Notes: a model not told the origin generated them from the letters alone. A stretch of 64,000 bases of DNA from DASWTL01 sp966250385 (GCA_966250385.1 CBINHC010000003.1:186001-250000); one strand, 5' to 3'; positions 33,350 to 41,081 are shown, counted from the stretch's first letter. Translations and numbers: made by a program.

Positions 33350-33643
33350 AATGTTGATTAAAGAGTTTTTTTATTGTTGTTCAATTTCTGATTCCGGATC
33401 TGCTATCTATGACCACAGTTCTCCGGATCAGGTTACACACCTTCCCCCAAAAAAAAGAGGAGCGGGGACTTCGTGTTAATGCCGGTCCGTCTTTTTCATA
33501 CTTCAGAGGCGTCGGAACTGGTCCCGTTCGCTGTAATGATCGCCCGCCGGCTGCAGAACCAGGTCGCACCCTGCAAAAAATATCCGCAATCCCGTCACTG
33601 GCTGTAACCTGATCCCTGCCCGGATAGTCATAGAGATCATCAG
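33350..33643. other. intergenic region before the ECF sigma gene
   Basis: This 294-bp stretch lies between the divergent membrane protein and sigma genes. It has an A-rich tract after CCCCC near 33446-33458 and T/A-rich DNA next to 33349. No clear TAnnTTTG element, gene or RNA was recognised. Confidence 0.4.
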
Positions 33644-34222
33644 ATGCAGCAGTTTTCAGATAATGAACTAATCGGGCAGGTGCTCGGCGGAAATGAGGGG
33701 GCCTATGCCACATTGGTCCGCCGGCATCAGCGGTATGTTTTTACGCTGGCACTGCGGTTCACCCGGAACCGTGAGAACGCTGAGGAGATTGCGCAGGATG
33801 TATTTGTAAAGGCGCACCGTTCATTGCATACCTTTCGGAGGACATCCAGGTTCAGTACATGGCTGTATACCATCGCTTACACCACCGCAATGACCTCCCT
33901 GCGGAAGAACAGGATCGGGACGATGTCCCTGGATGACGAAACGGTGCCGGCCGGTCTGGCTGAAGCGGAGTCGGATCTTCATGCTGACCGGGTTGAGCAG
34001 AAGTCCCGGGATGAATACCTGAACCTGGCGATCGGCGGCCTGATGCCCGATGACGCGGCGATCATTACGCTGTTCTACATGGGGGAACAATCGCTGGAGG
34101 AGATCGCCACGACCCTGGGAATTGAAGCGAATGCGGTTAAGGTTCGGCTGTTCCGTGCGCGGCAGCGGCTGAAGGGTCGTCTGGAAACACTGTTGCAACA
34201 GGAAGTAAAGGAGCTGTTATGA
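33644..34222 (+). CDS. ECF RNA polymerase sigma factor
   Basis: The 192-residue sigma-70-family protein has region 2 (YVFTLALRFTRNRENAEEIAQ, split by conserved residues, then FSTWLYTIAY) and region 4 (LEEIATTLGIEANAVKVRLFRARQRLK). The length and lack of region 1/3 place it in the ECF group. Its stop overlaps the ATG of the next gene, which encodes a membrane anti-sigma-like protein, so this is a typical sigma/anti-sigma pair that likely controls an envelope or stress response. Confidence 0.95.
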   Translation: MQQFSDNELIGQVLGGNEGAYATLVRRHQRYVFTLALRFTRNRENAEEIAQDVFVKAHRSLHTFRRTSRFSTWLYTIAYTTAMTSLRKNRIGTMSLDDETVPAGLAEAESDLHADRVEQKSRDEYLNLAIGGLMPDDAAIITLFYMGEQSLEEIATTLGIEANAVKVRLFRARQRLKGRLETLLQQEVKELL

Positions 34223-34710
34223 AAGAAATAGAACAAGAACTCTGGGATTACATTGACGGAGTCAGTACTCCCGGTGAGCAGCTGGAAACCGAGGACCGCA
34301 TCCGGCGGGATCCCGCTGTCGCTGTACGCTACCGGGAACTATTGTCCTTCCACGCGGATATTACCGGGCTGGAACCTGAGCATCCTTCAATGGGATTCAC
34401 CCGGAAGGTGATGGATGCCGTTCGCCGGGAACCGCGCCCGGAACCGGTGATGCTGGACAAGCGCCTGGTCATCGGGATCTCCGCATTCTTCGGCGTAGTC
34501 TTCCTGGTATTTTTTACGGTGCTGCTGTGCTCGGTGAACTGGAGCGGGGAGTCTGTCGGGTTTACGGTCGATCTCTCCATCCCGCCGGCCGTATACAAGA
34601 CGGTCTTTGACCGGAAATACCTGACGGTGTTCTACCTGGCCGACGTCGTGCTGGCTCTCTATTTTGTCGATGGGTTTTTGCGTAAACGCCTACTTTCTAA
34701 GAAGTTGTAA
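34219..34710 (+). CDS. membrane anti-sigma factor-like protein
   Basis: The 163-residue protein has a cytoplasmic N-terminus with features of anti-sigma domains (MKEIEQELWDYIDGVSTPGE, EDRIRRDPAVAVRYRELL), followed by two transmembrane helices (about 83-103 and 137-154). It overlaps the sigma gene by 4 bp. No zinc-binding HxxxCxxC motif is present, so it is not a ZAS-type protein. It probably holds the sigma factor inactive at the membrane. Confidence 0.8.
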   Translation: MKEIEQELWDYIDGVSTPGEQLETEDRIRRDPAVAVRYRELLSFHADITGLEPEHPSMGFTRKVMDAVRREPRPEPVMLDKRLVIGISAFFGVVFLVFFTVLLCSVNWSGESVGFTVDLSIPPAVYKTVFDRKYLTVFYLADVVLALYFVDGFLRKRLLSKKL

Positions 34711-34762
34711 AAATATTTTTTAAAATATTTAGAACCTTTTTAACGATCCGAGGTTACCTAAA

Positions 34763-34782
34763 TAAACCAATCTATTGGTTTA
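34763..34782. repeat. 9-bp palindrome
   Basis: TAAACCAAT-CT-ATTGGTTTA is a perfect inverted repeat in the AT-rich gap between the anti-sigma gene and the DUF2911 gene. It could be an operator or a weak hairpin; it lies upstream of a separate terminator. Confidence 0.5.
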
Positions 34783-34803
34783 ATTGTGATAAGGTTTAGG
34801 TTG

Positions 34804-34833
34804 AAGCCACGTTGTGAAACGTGGCTTTTTTTG
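34804..34833 (+). terminator. terminator of the sigma/anti-sigma operon
   Basis: AAGCCACGTT pairs with AACGTGGCTT over GTGA, followed by TTTTTTTG. Confidence 0.85.
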
Positions 34834-34879
34834 TTTCTCGGCAATACTGTAAATTGCAGAAAAACTAATCAGACAGACC

Positions 34880-35722
34880 ATGAAGCTTTTGAAACTGATC
34901 CCCTGCGCGCTGTGCATAGCGCTTGGACTACAAGGGAATGCCCAGGGCCTGAAAATGCCCCAGGCAAGTTCCACCCAGACCCTCACCCAGGAATTCGGCC
35001 TGGGAAGTATAAAGATCCAGTACAGTCGCCCGAACGTGAAGGGCCGGAAAATTTTTGGTGGCCTGGTGCCATGGGAACAGGTATGGCGCACCGGGGCTAA
35101 TTCCGCAACTACCATCACGTTCAGTGATGATGTCCAGCTGGAAGGAAACGCTGTGCCAGCAGGCCAGTATGGGCTGTTCACGATTCCGGGTAAAACCGCG
35201 TGGACCGTTATTCTGAACAAAAAGGCCCAGCAATGGGGCGCCTATGAATATGATCAGGCGGAGGACTTCCTGCGGTTTACCGTAAAACCGGTCACCGTAG
35301 CAAAGAAGACTGAATCCTTCACCATTTCAATTTCGGACGTCATGCCGACCAGTGCCGTGCTGCATCTGAGCTGGGACAGCTATGATGTTCCGGTCAGCAT
35401 GACGACGGAGGTTGACAGCAAGGTCATGGCCAATATAGAAGCGGCCATGAAAGGTAACAATAAACCATATTTCCAGGCTGCGCAGTATTATTTTGACAAC
35501 GGAAAGGATATCAGCAAGGCGCTCGAGTGGGTGAACCAGGCGGAGTCCGCCGATCAGAAGGCCCCGTGGATCAAATACCTTAAGGCCCGCATCCAGCTGA
35601 AGGCCGGTGATAAGAAAGGCGCCGCTGCGACTGCGGAGGAAGGCGTAAAGATTGCCCGGGAAAGTAATAATGAGGAATACGTGCGACTAAACTCTGCGAT
35701 CCTGGATCAGGCGCGGAAGTAG
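34880..35722 (+). CDS. DUF2911 domain-containing exported protein
   Basis: The 280-residue protein has a signal peptide (MKLLKLIPCALCIALGLQGNAQ). The DUF2911 domain covers about residues 30-170, with IKIQYSRPNVKGRKIFGGLVP, VWRTGANSATTITF and PAGQYGLFTIPG, which are typical. The C-terminal 100 residues are helical and look like a short TPR-type region (ALEWVNQAESADQKAPWIKY). The function of DUF2911 is unknown; it is common in Bacteroidota secreted proteins. It is a single gene after a strong terminator. Confidence 0.92.
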   Translation: MKLLKLIPCALCIALGLQGNAQGLKMPQASSTQTLTQEFGLGSIKIQYSRPNVKGRKIFGGLVPWEQVWRTGANSATTITFSDDVQLEGNAVPAGQYGLFTIPGKTAWTVILNKKAQQWGAYEYDQAEDFLRFTVKPVTVAKKTESFTISISDVMPTSAVLHLSWDSYDVPVSMTTEVDSKVMANIEAAMKGNNKPYFQAAQYYFDNGKDISKALEWVNQAESADQKAPWIKYLKARIQLKAGDKKGAAATAEEGVKIARESNNEEYVRLNSAILDQARK

Positions 35723-35735
35723 TTGGTACAATCGT

Positions 35736-37451
35736 CTAACCGGAGACCTGCTCAGTCAGAGCAGGTTTTTTTGTGCCCGGGATCCGCTGAAGGATCATCG
35801 AAATGATCACTACCAGAACGCACCCGATCACATTCAGCCATAGGAATGCGATGGCGTCATGCCAGTAAACCAGGCAGACGATGGCCTCCGATATGAGCGC
35901 CGCTTTGAAGGTGGCGGATCCTCCGGTCCCCTTGAAATAGAATGCGACGATAAAGATCCCCAGGATGGTCCCGTAGAACAGAGACCCCAGGATGTTGACC
36001 GCCTCGATCAGGTTTCCGAGCCGGCTGGCGTATAAAGCCATGATCACGCAGAATACTCCCCAGCAAATGGTCGTTATGCGCGACACCAGGAGATACGATG
36101 CATCGGAATCCTCCTTACGGATGAGTCTCTTGTAGACATCCACCACCGTGGTCGATGTCAGAGAATTCAGGGCGCTCGCTGTTGAGCCCATGGAGGCCAG
36201 GAAGATGATCGCGATCAGCAGACCGATCAGGCCCTCGGGGAGGAACCTGGTCACGAAGCTCAGAAAGATGTAGTTATTGTCATTGGTGTCCGCCCCCGGG
36301 TCGTTCTTCTTCATCAGTTCAACGGCGCTGCTGCGGACCGATTTCATCTTTTCATCGGCCTCCTTCAGCGCCCGGCGCTGCCTGAAGACAGCCGCTTCAT
36401 CGGATACTTCCAGGGATTGGGTGAGCTGATCCACGAGCTCCTTCTTTTCGTTGAAGGCCGCTGAATATTCGGATTTGATCCGGTCCAGCTCCGGAGCGTA
36501 CCGGCTGTTCTCCAGTTTGCTCAGTTCATAACGGTTGAAAAAAACAGGCGGCTGCTGAAACTGGTAGAAGGCGAAGACCAGAACGCCGATCAGGAGGATC
36601 AGGAACTGCATCGGAATTTTTACAAGGCCGTTCATCAGCAGGCCCAGCCGGCTTTCATTGACGGACGCTCCCGTCAGGTAGCGGCCCACCTGGCTCTGGT
36701 CGGTGCCGAAGTAGGAGAGCTGGAGGAAGAAGCCGCCGATCAGGCCGCTCCATACGGTATACTGGTTATTCCAGTCAAAGGTGAAGTCGATGGCATTGGT
36801 CCGGCCCATTTTTCCGGCTATGTGCAGGGCGTCGCCCAGGCCAACGTTTTCGGGAAGCAAATGCACGACCATTACGCCGGCCAGAAAAAGGCCGGAAAAG
36901 ATGATGCTCATCTGCAGCATCTGCGTATAGGATACCGCACGGGTACCGCCGTACACCGTGTAGATGATCACCAGGCTTCCGATAAAGATCGTGGTGTAGG
37001 TGGTGTCAATATTCAGGATGGTGGACAGGATGATTGAAGGCGCATAAATCGTGATACCTGTCGATACCCCCCGCTGGATCAGGAAAAGAAAGGCGGTCAG
37101 TGCGCGCGTTTTCAGGTCGAACCGTTTTTCCAGAAATTCATAGGCCGTGTAGACCTTCAGGCGGTGAAAAATAGGGACGAACGTGATACACAGAATGATC
37201 ATGGCCAGGGGCAGGCCGAAATAGAACTGCACGAAGCTCATCCCAGACGAATAGGCGAGTCCGGGCGCTGAAAGAAATGTGATGGCACTGGCCTGTGTGG
37301 CCATGACCGACAGGCAGACGTGGTACCAGGGAAGGGACTGGTTTCCCAGGAAGTATCCGTCGATATTGCGGTTTCCCCGGCTTTTCCAGATGCCGAAGAC
37401 GACGATCCCGAGGAGTGTAGCGGCTAGTATGATCCAGTCGGTTACACTCAT
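35736..37451 (-). CDS. sodium:solute symporter (SSS family)
   Basis: The 571-residue transporter has about 13-14 transmembrane helices and SSS motifs such as RNIDGYFLGNQSLPWYHVCL, ASAITFLSAPGLAYSSG and SLTSTTVVDVYK. A long cytoplasmic loop (about 300-385) is charged and coiled-coil-like. The solute is not predictable; Bacteroidota members often move sugars, sialic acid-like acids or amino acids with Na+. The ATG overlaps the stop of a 40-residue membrane ORF (ATGA), and a 59-residue membrane protein gene precedes that, so the transporter probably has small partners. Confidence 0.95.
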   Translation of the reverse strand: MSVTDWIILAATLLGIVVFGIWKSRGNRNIDGYFLGNQSLPWYHVCLSVMATQASAITFLSAPGLAYSSGMSFVQFYFGLPLAMIILCITFVPIFHRLKVYTAYEFLEKRFDLKTRALTAFLFLIQRGVSTGITIYAPSIILSTILNIDTTYTTIFIGSLVIIYTVYGGTRAVSYTQMLQMSIIFSGLFLAGVMVVHLLPENVGLGDALHIAGKMGRTNAIDFTFDWNNQYTVWSGLIGGFFLQLSYFGTDQSQVGRYLTGASVNESRLGLLMNGLVKIPMQFLILLIGVLVFAFYQFQQPPVFFNRYELSKLENSRYAPELDRIKSEYSAAFNEKKELVDQLTQSLEVSDEAAVFRQRRALKEADEKMKSVRSSAVELMKKNDPGADTNDNNYIFLSFVTRFLPEGLIGLLIAIIFLASMGSTASALNSLTSTTVVDVYKRLIRKEDSDASYLLVSRITTICWGVFCVIMALYASRLGNLIEAVNILGSLFYGTILGIFIVAFYFKGTGGSATFKAALISEAIVCLVYWHDAIAFLWLNVIGCVLVVIISMILQRIPGTKKPALTEQVSG

Positions 37452-37570
37452 TCAAAAGTGTGTGTAAAGAGATTGAACAGAACAATAAGCAGAACCAGCC
37501 ACAGTACCAGGAACAGGTAGGACTGGTTCCAGCTTTTTAAAAAAGGAGGAAGTTCATCCTTAAACTTCAC
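37448..37570 (-). CDS. 40-residue single-span membrane protein (previously missable)
   Basis: A GTG start at 37570-37568 opens a 40-codon frame: MKFKDELPPFLKSWNQSYLF, then a hydrophobic helix rich in Leu/Val (LVLWLVLLIVLFNLF) and the end THTFE. It overlaps the 59-residue gene before it by 11 bp and the symporter ATG by 4 bp (ATGA). Both overlaps and the clean single membrane span make it a convincing gene despite its size. It is likely a small accessory subunit of the symporter, like the small partners of some sodium symporters; this role is inferred. Confidence 0.72.
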   Translation of the reverse strand: MKFKDELPPFLKSWNQSYLFLVLWLVLLIVLFNLFTHTFE

Positions 37571-37739
37571 GTTTTTCTACAAGAACATTGACGTATACCA
37601 GAGCCATCAGCAATCCCAGAATGGCGCCCGCCAGAGCCCAGGCAATCGAACCGGTCGTTACCAGCGCGGTTAGGATCCCGAAGATCATTGCAAGGATATA
37701 GTACCACGAGTTGTTAGTTTCCTCTTCCTGTTGTTTCAT
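37560..37739 (-). CDS. 59-residue two-span membrane protein
   Basis: The protein begins MKQQEEETNNSWYYILAMIF and has two transmembrane helices (about 13-31 and 34-53) with a short cytoplasmic tail. The ATG at 37739 is chosen because the frame upstream encodes unlikely residues and a full -7 element (TAAATTTG at 37771-37764) lies 24 bases before it. It heads the operon of two tiny membrane proteins plus the SSS symporter. No family is recognised. Confidence 0.78.
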   Translation of the reverse strand: MKQQEEETNNSWYYILAMIFGILTALVTTGSIAWALAGAILGLLMALVYVNVLVEKREV

Positions 37740-37763
37740 TTTGCAGTTCTTTAGTTTTCGTTC

Positions 37764-37771
37764 CAAATTTA
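37764..37771 (-). promoter_or_regulatory. -7 element of the symporter operon
   Basis: The minus strand reads TAAATTTG, a full match to TAnnTTTG, 24 bases before the ATG of the 59-residue protein. Confidence 0.6.
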
Positions 37772-37848
37772 CAAATATTCTGTTTCGGTGTAGTGCCGGC
37801 TGCCCGATTGTAAGCAAATACTCACAAATGCTGCGCCACGCCTGTTTT

Positions 37849-38553
37849 TCAGTCCAGCAGGTCGTCAATCCGCCGAAACGTGTACCCTTTTTCCTTCAGA
37901 TCCGCGATCAGCTGATCGAGGCTATCATAGAACTTGTCGGTCCGCCTCGGGTCGGTCCCGATGTGCACGAGGAGAATAAAGCCGTTCAGGCCGTTTGCCG
38001 ACGTTTTCTCATAATCCATGACCGACCGGTAGATCTCATCAGACGGACGGTAGCTCTTCCCCATTTCGGGATACGTGTAGTCGGCGGTGGACCGGGTTCC
38101 CTGGGAGAAATTCACCAGACGGAATCCGGCCTTGTTCGTCCACGCCGCAATGGCCGCGTTGTACCATTCGTATGGCGGCAGAAAATATCCGGCATCCTTC
38201 CGGCGGATCCCGAAGCGCTTCATCCTTTTGTAATTGTTCTTCAGGTCCTTCCGGAATTCCTTTTCCGTAACCAGGAGGCTGTCTCGTCTGACCCAGTCGC
38301 AGTAGAGCAGGTGTTCGTCGGAATGGCCGCCCAGGTAGTGTCCGTCGGCCTTCAGTCCGGTGATCAGCGGGCCGAATGCGGGGTTCCGGTAAAAGCGCCC
38401 GGTGAAAAAGAACGACCCGCTGACTTTCTGATCGCGAAGGGTCTTCCGGATCACGGGTCCGCCGTCCGCGAACTCGTCGCCCGTGAATACCAGTGCGATC
38501 TCTTTTCGGGTGGTATCCCCCCGGACAACGGCTCCGAAGGGATCGGTAACTAC
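37849..38553 (-). CDS. polysaccharide deacetylase (NodB) module in the -1 frame of the GH9 gene, no own start codon
   Basis: The 234-codon frame begins where the GH9 frame stops. Its first residues are VVTDPFGAVVRGDTT, then IALVFTGDEFADGG (the first NodB catalytic motif, TGDE in place of TFDD). Next comes GGHSDEHLLYCDW (zinc HSxxH motif), YFLPPYEWYN (motif 3) and ILLVHIGTDP (late His motif). The first possible start is GTG at 38454, which would delete the first catalytic motif; an in-frame TGA lies just upstream at about 38583. Translation therefore most likely arrives by a -1 frameshift from GH9, giving an 836-residue protein. The enzyme should remove acetyl groups from sugar chains. No separate signal peptide exists; export would rely on the GH9 signal. 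Confidence 0.82.
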   Translation of the reverse strand, partial: VVTDPFGAVVRGDTTRKEIALVFTGDEFADGGPVIRKTLRDQKVSGSFFFTGRFYRNPAFGPLITGLKADGHYLGGHSDEHLLYCDWVRRDSLLVTEKEFRKDLKNNYKRMKRFGIRRKDAGYFLPPYEWYNAAIAAWTNKAGFRLVNFSQGTRSTADYTYPEMGKSYRPSDEIYRSVMDYEKTSANGLNGFILLVHIGTDPRRTDKFYDSLDQLIADLKEKGYTFRRIDDLLD

Positions 38554-38576
38554 TTTTTTCCGGGAGCCACCTCCCC
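38515..38576 (-). promoter_or_regulatory. candidate programmed -1 ribosomal frameshift site
   Basis: On the minus strand the order is GGGGAGG (38576-38570), 10 nt, slippery A AAA AAG (38559-38553, in the GH9 zero frame GGA AAA AAG), UAG stop (38552-38550), then a spacer of 9 nt counted from the slippery site. An 11-bp stem follows: ATCCCTTCGGA (38543-38533) pairs with TCCGGGGGGAT (38525-38515) around a 7-nt loop, with two G-U pairs. The spacing of the Shine-Dalgarno-like element matches the dnaX-type arrangement. Slipping one base back joins the GH9 frame to the deacetylase frame. Confidence 0.65.
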
Positions 38577-40358
38577 GGAGTCATGTTCTTTGGCGGCCAG
38601 CAGATAGATCAGGGATGCAGTTCCGTCCATGGTGGGTTCGTTCGTGCTGTAATCTCCGTAATCGTCATGGTATACCACCAGCGGCGACTGGAAAGCTGCG
38701 TACTCGTCCGGCTGGTAAAGTTTGATGTACATAAGGTTATTGTAGATGCTTCCGTAAACCGGTCCGTCGACCAGGCCTCCGTCGATGGGATATTGCATGA
38801 GGTGGGTGAAGGCTGAATGCGGATCGGCTGGCGTGTCGCCATGTTCCGGAAGTCCGTATACCATGCTGGTTCCCCACGGGTTGGTGCCGAACAGCCAGTC
38901 GAATGAGGCCTGTTCCAGTTCTGCGTAGGTATTATCCCCGCTTAACTGGCGATACAGGTAGCATTGGATCGCAAAAGAGGCCGTCAGGTTGTTGGAGCAC
39001 CAGATGAACGGGATTCCCCGGTAAAAGCCGTTGGCCGCGGATTTTTTCCAGACCCTCTCGATGCCTTCCCTGTAGTAGCTGATCAGCTGTGCGCGGGTCT
39101 CCGCATCACTCTTTTTGGCCAGCTCATAGTGCCCGAAATTATGGAACGGATACCATTGATAGTGCCTGGCGGTATCCGCGCCCATCCAGGGCGTAACCCT
39201 CTCCTGGCCACTGAAGTCCCGCGAGTCTGCGAAATAGTCCTGGTTGCCGGTAAGCTGGTACAGGGCCGCTGCGCCGAGTTCCATATCATCTGTCCAGTTG
39301 TCTTCTTCATAAAAGTAAGGCGCCATGCACGGGGCCGTCTGGGCGACTCCGGGCTTTGCCTGGCCAAACCGGTAGGCGGAAACTGCTTTCGCCCGCAGCA
39401 TTTCGGAAAGATTTGGATCTTTGGCATACAGCTGCGCTCCAAGTGCAAAGGCGCTGGCAAACTTTCCGGCGATCGAAGCGGTTCCGGTTGCCCTGTTCTT
39501 GTATTTGCCCAGGCCCTGGGGTTCACCGGTCACGAAATAGACCGGCCGGCCGCCCGCTTTACCTGCGCCGTAGTCCACCGAATCGCGGTTCGGCATGCGC
39601 ATGCCCTGGTGGTCACGGTCATCCGCAACCTGGTTGAACAGCCAGTCTTCACGCGGGTGCATTTTCATAAGCCAGTCCAGTCCCCATTTTGCCTCATCCA
39701 GAACATCCGGAGTTCCGTTGGATCCCTCCAGGCCGTTTGCCTGGTGCTGATCCCGGAAAATTGCCGGGAAGTCGCGGTATGCCGCCAGCAGATGATAAGT
39801 CGCATTGGCTGAGGTGGTCGAATACTGCAGGTAGTCGGAGGCGTCATGCCAACCGCCCGACACGTCGATCCGGGTGCTGTCGGGCATCGGGCCGTAGATG
39901 GTGTAGCCGGGCGCGGTATGACAGGAGTCCTTCAGAAAGGGGTTATAGCCGCTTCGTTGCTGACGCATATACCGCAGGGCAAAGTCCGCGGACCCCTTGT
40001 ATACCTGATCGCCGATCTCAAACTTCGGCGAGCGGACATCTCCGGCCTTCAGAAAATAGGTTCCGGGCCGGGTGAAAGCTGTAAAATCCAGCCGGCAGGT
40101 TGCCTTGAATGGGCCGTACGCCCCGAAGTTCTTTCCGGCCTTGCTGGTTAATACCGTTTTTCCGCTCGCGGCATCGACAAGCTCGAAGCGGTCGATGGCC
40201 GCACTGCCGGCCGATCCCCAGACCGCAACTTTCACGGCGGAGGTCTTGTACCCCATCAGGTTGACGCGGATGACGGGCGGATTCTCTTTGTCAGGCGAAG
40301 CAAAGGAGGTGAGGAAAAGCCATGTTGTTATGGCGAGAAGTCGTAAAACGTGGTTCAT
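38550..40358 (-). CDS. glycoside hydrolase family 9 protein with N-terminal Ig-like domain
   Basis: The 602-residue protein has a signal peptide (first ~20 residues), a CelD_N-type Ig-like domain (about 25-115, VIRVNLMGYKTSAVKVAVWG) and a GH9 (alpha/alpha)6 catalytic domain. The base region is SGGWHDASDYLQY with D172 and D175, and the acid is E574 in YSTNEPTMDGTASLIY. GH9 covers endoglucanases, cellodextrinases and some exo-glucosaminidases; the link to a deacetylase makes an amino-sugar substrate worth considering. It stops at UAG right after a slippery A AAA AAG, with the deacetylase in the -1 frame. Confidence 0.95.
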   Translation of the reverse strand: MNHVLRLLAITTWLFLTSFASPDKENPPVIRVNLMGYKTSAVKVAVWGSAGSAAIDRFELVDAASGKTVLTSKAGKNFGAYGPFKATCRLDFTAFTRPGTYFLKAGDVRSPKFEIGDQVYKGSADFALRYMRQQRSGYNPFLKDSCHTAPGYTIYGPMPDSTRIDVSGGWHDASDYLQYSTTSANATYHLLAAYRDFPAIFRDQHQANGLEGSNGTPDVLDEAKWGLDWLMKMHPREDWLFNQVADDRDHQGMRMPNRDSVDYGAGKAGGRPVYFVTGEPQGLGKYKNRATGTASIAGKFASAFALGAQLYAKDPNLSEMLRAKAVSAYRFGQAKPGVAQTAPCMAPYFYEEDNWTDDMELGAAALYQLTGNQDYFADSRDFSGQERVTPWMGADTARHYQWYPFHNFGHYELAKKSDAETRAQLISYYREGIERVWKKSAANGFYRGIPFIWCSNNLTASFAIQCYLYRQLSGDNTYAELEQASFDWLFGTNPWGTSMVYGLPEHGDTPADPHSAFTHLMQYPIDGGLVDGPVYGSIYNNLMYIKLYQPDEYAAFQSPLVVYHDDYGDYSTNEPTMDGTASLIYLLAAKEHDSGEVAPGKK

Positions 40359-40404
40359 ATTCGCTGGGATAAGCCTGCAATTTATAAAAAGAAAGATTGT
40401 TTTT

Positions 40405-40428
40405 AATTAATCAATCGATTGATTAATT
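40405..40428. promoter_or_regulatory. 24-bp perfect palindrome, probable TetR operator
   Basis: AATTAATCAATC (40405-40416) is followed directly by its exact reverse complement (40417-40428). It lies between the divergent GH9 and tetR genes, and the tetR -7 element TAATTTTG (40424-40431) overlaps its right end. Binding here would block tetR-efflux transcription, i.e. autoregulation, and could also touch the GH9 promoter. Confidence 0.75.
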
Positions 40429-40431
40429 TTG
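40424..40431 (+). promoter_or_regulatory. -7 element of the tetR-efflux operon
   Basis: TAATTTTG fully matches TAnnTTTG and lies 20 bases before the tetR ATG at 40452, overlapping the palindromic operator. Confidence 0.65.
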
Positions 40432-40451
40432 CGCCCTTAAATAATCCGGTC

Positions 40452-41081
40452 ATGAAAAAAGATAAAAAGGATCACATTCTGGCGGTAGCGGAGAAACTGT
40501 TCTCAGAACTTGGTTATGATGCAACGACCACCCGGCAGATCGCCGGGAAGGCCAATGTGAATATGGCCATGCTGAACTACTATTTCGGCTCGAAGGACGG
40601 CCTTTACAAAGCGGTTCTTCAGAACCGGATCACCGGATTCCGGCAGACCCTGGTTTCCATTTCCGCGCAGCCCGTTTCCAGCAGGGTTAAGCTCGATCAG
40701 GCCATTGACGTTTACGTCGACCGCGTCATGGAGAATAAGGGCTTTCACCGTTTGATCCAGCGCGAGCTTTCACTGACCCAGCGGTCCGAGATCTCGGATG
40801 TGCTGACGGAAAGCATCCTGATCAATGTGAACGAGATTAAACGGATACTCAACGCCGGCATTGAAGAAGGCGCATTCCGCCAGGTCGACGTCGAGATGAC
40901 GATCGCTACCATCTTCGGCACCAAATATTACGTCGTAAACTCGGCGCTCATCGCTTCCAGGCTGCTCGGAAAGGATCTGACCGACCCGCAGGTTGTGCAG
41001 GAGGAGGTGAAACCCCGCCTTAAAAAACATCTGAAAGATCTGCTTAATGCCCATTTGACAAAACATGATACGCAAGCTTAA
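40452..41081 (+). CDS. TetR/AcrR family transcriptional regulator
   Basis: The 209-residue protein has a TetR-type helix-turn-helix at residues 8-60 (ILAVAEKLFSELGYDATTTR, then NVNMAMLNYYFGSKDGLYKAV). The C-terminal ligand domain is helical. It probably represses the tolC-emrA-emrB genes that follow, with the tolC start overlapping its end by 17 bp. The ATG at 40452 is chosen because the longer frame would start within the promoter element. The palindrome overlapping the -7 element is its likely binding site. Confidence 0.93.
   Translation: MKKDKKDHILAVAEKLFSELGYDATTTRQIAGKANVNMAMLNYYFGSKDGLYKAVLQNRITGFRQTLVSISAQPVSSRVKLDQAIDVYVDRVMENKGFHRLIQRELSLTQRSEISDVLTESILINVNEIKRILNAGIEEGAFRQVDVEMTIATIFGTKYYVVNSALIASRLLGKDLTDPQVVQEEVKPRLKKHLKDLLNAHLTKHDTQA

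Noticed and set aside
37849..38454. The deacetylase as an independent gene starting at GTG 38454
   Set aside because: That start would remove the first strand and the TGDE catalytic motif, and there is no signal peptide or ribosome-binding site there.
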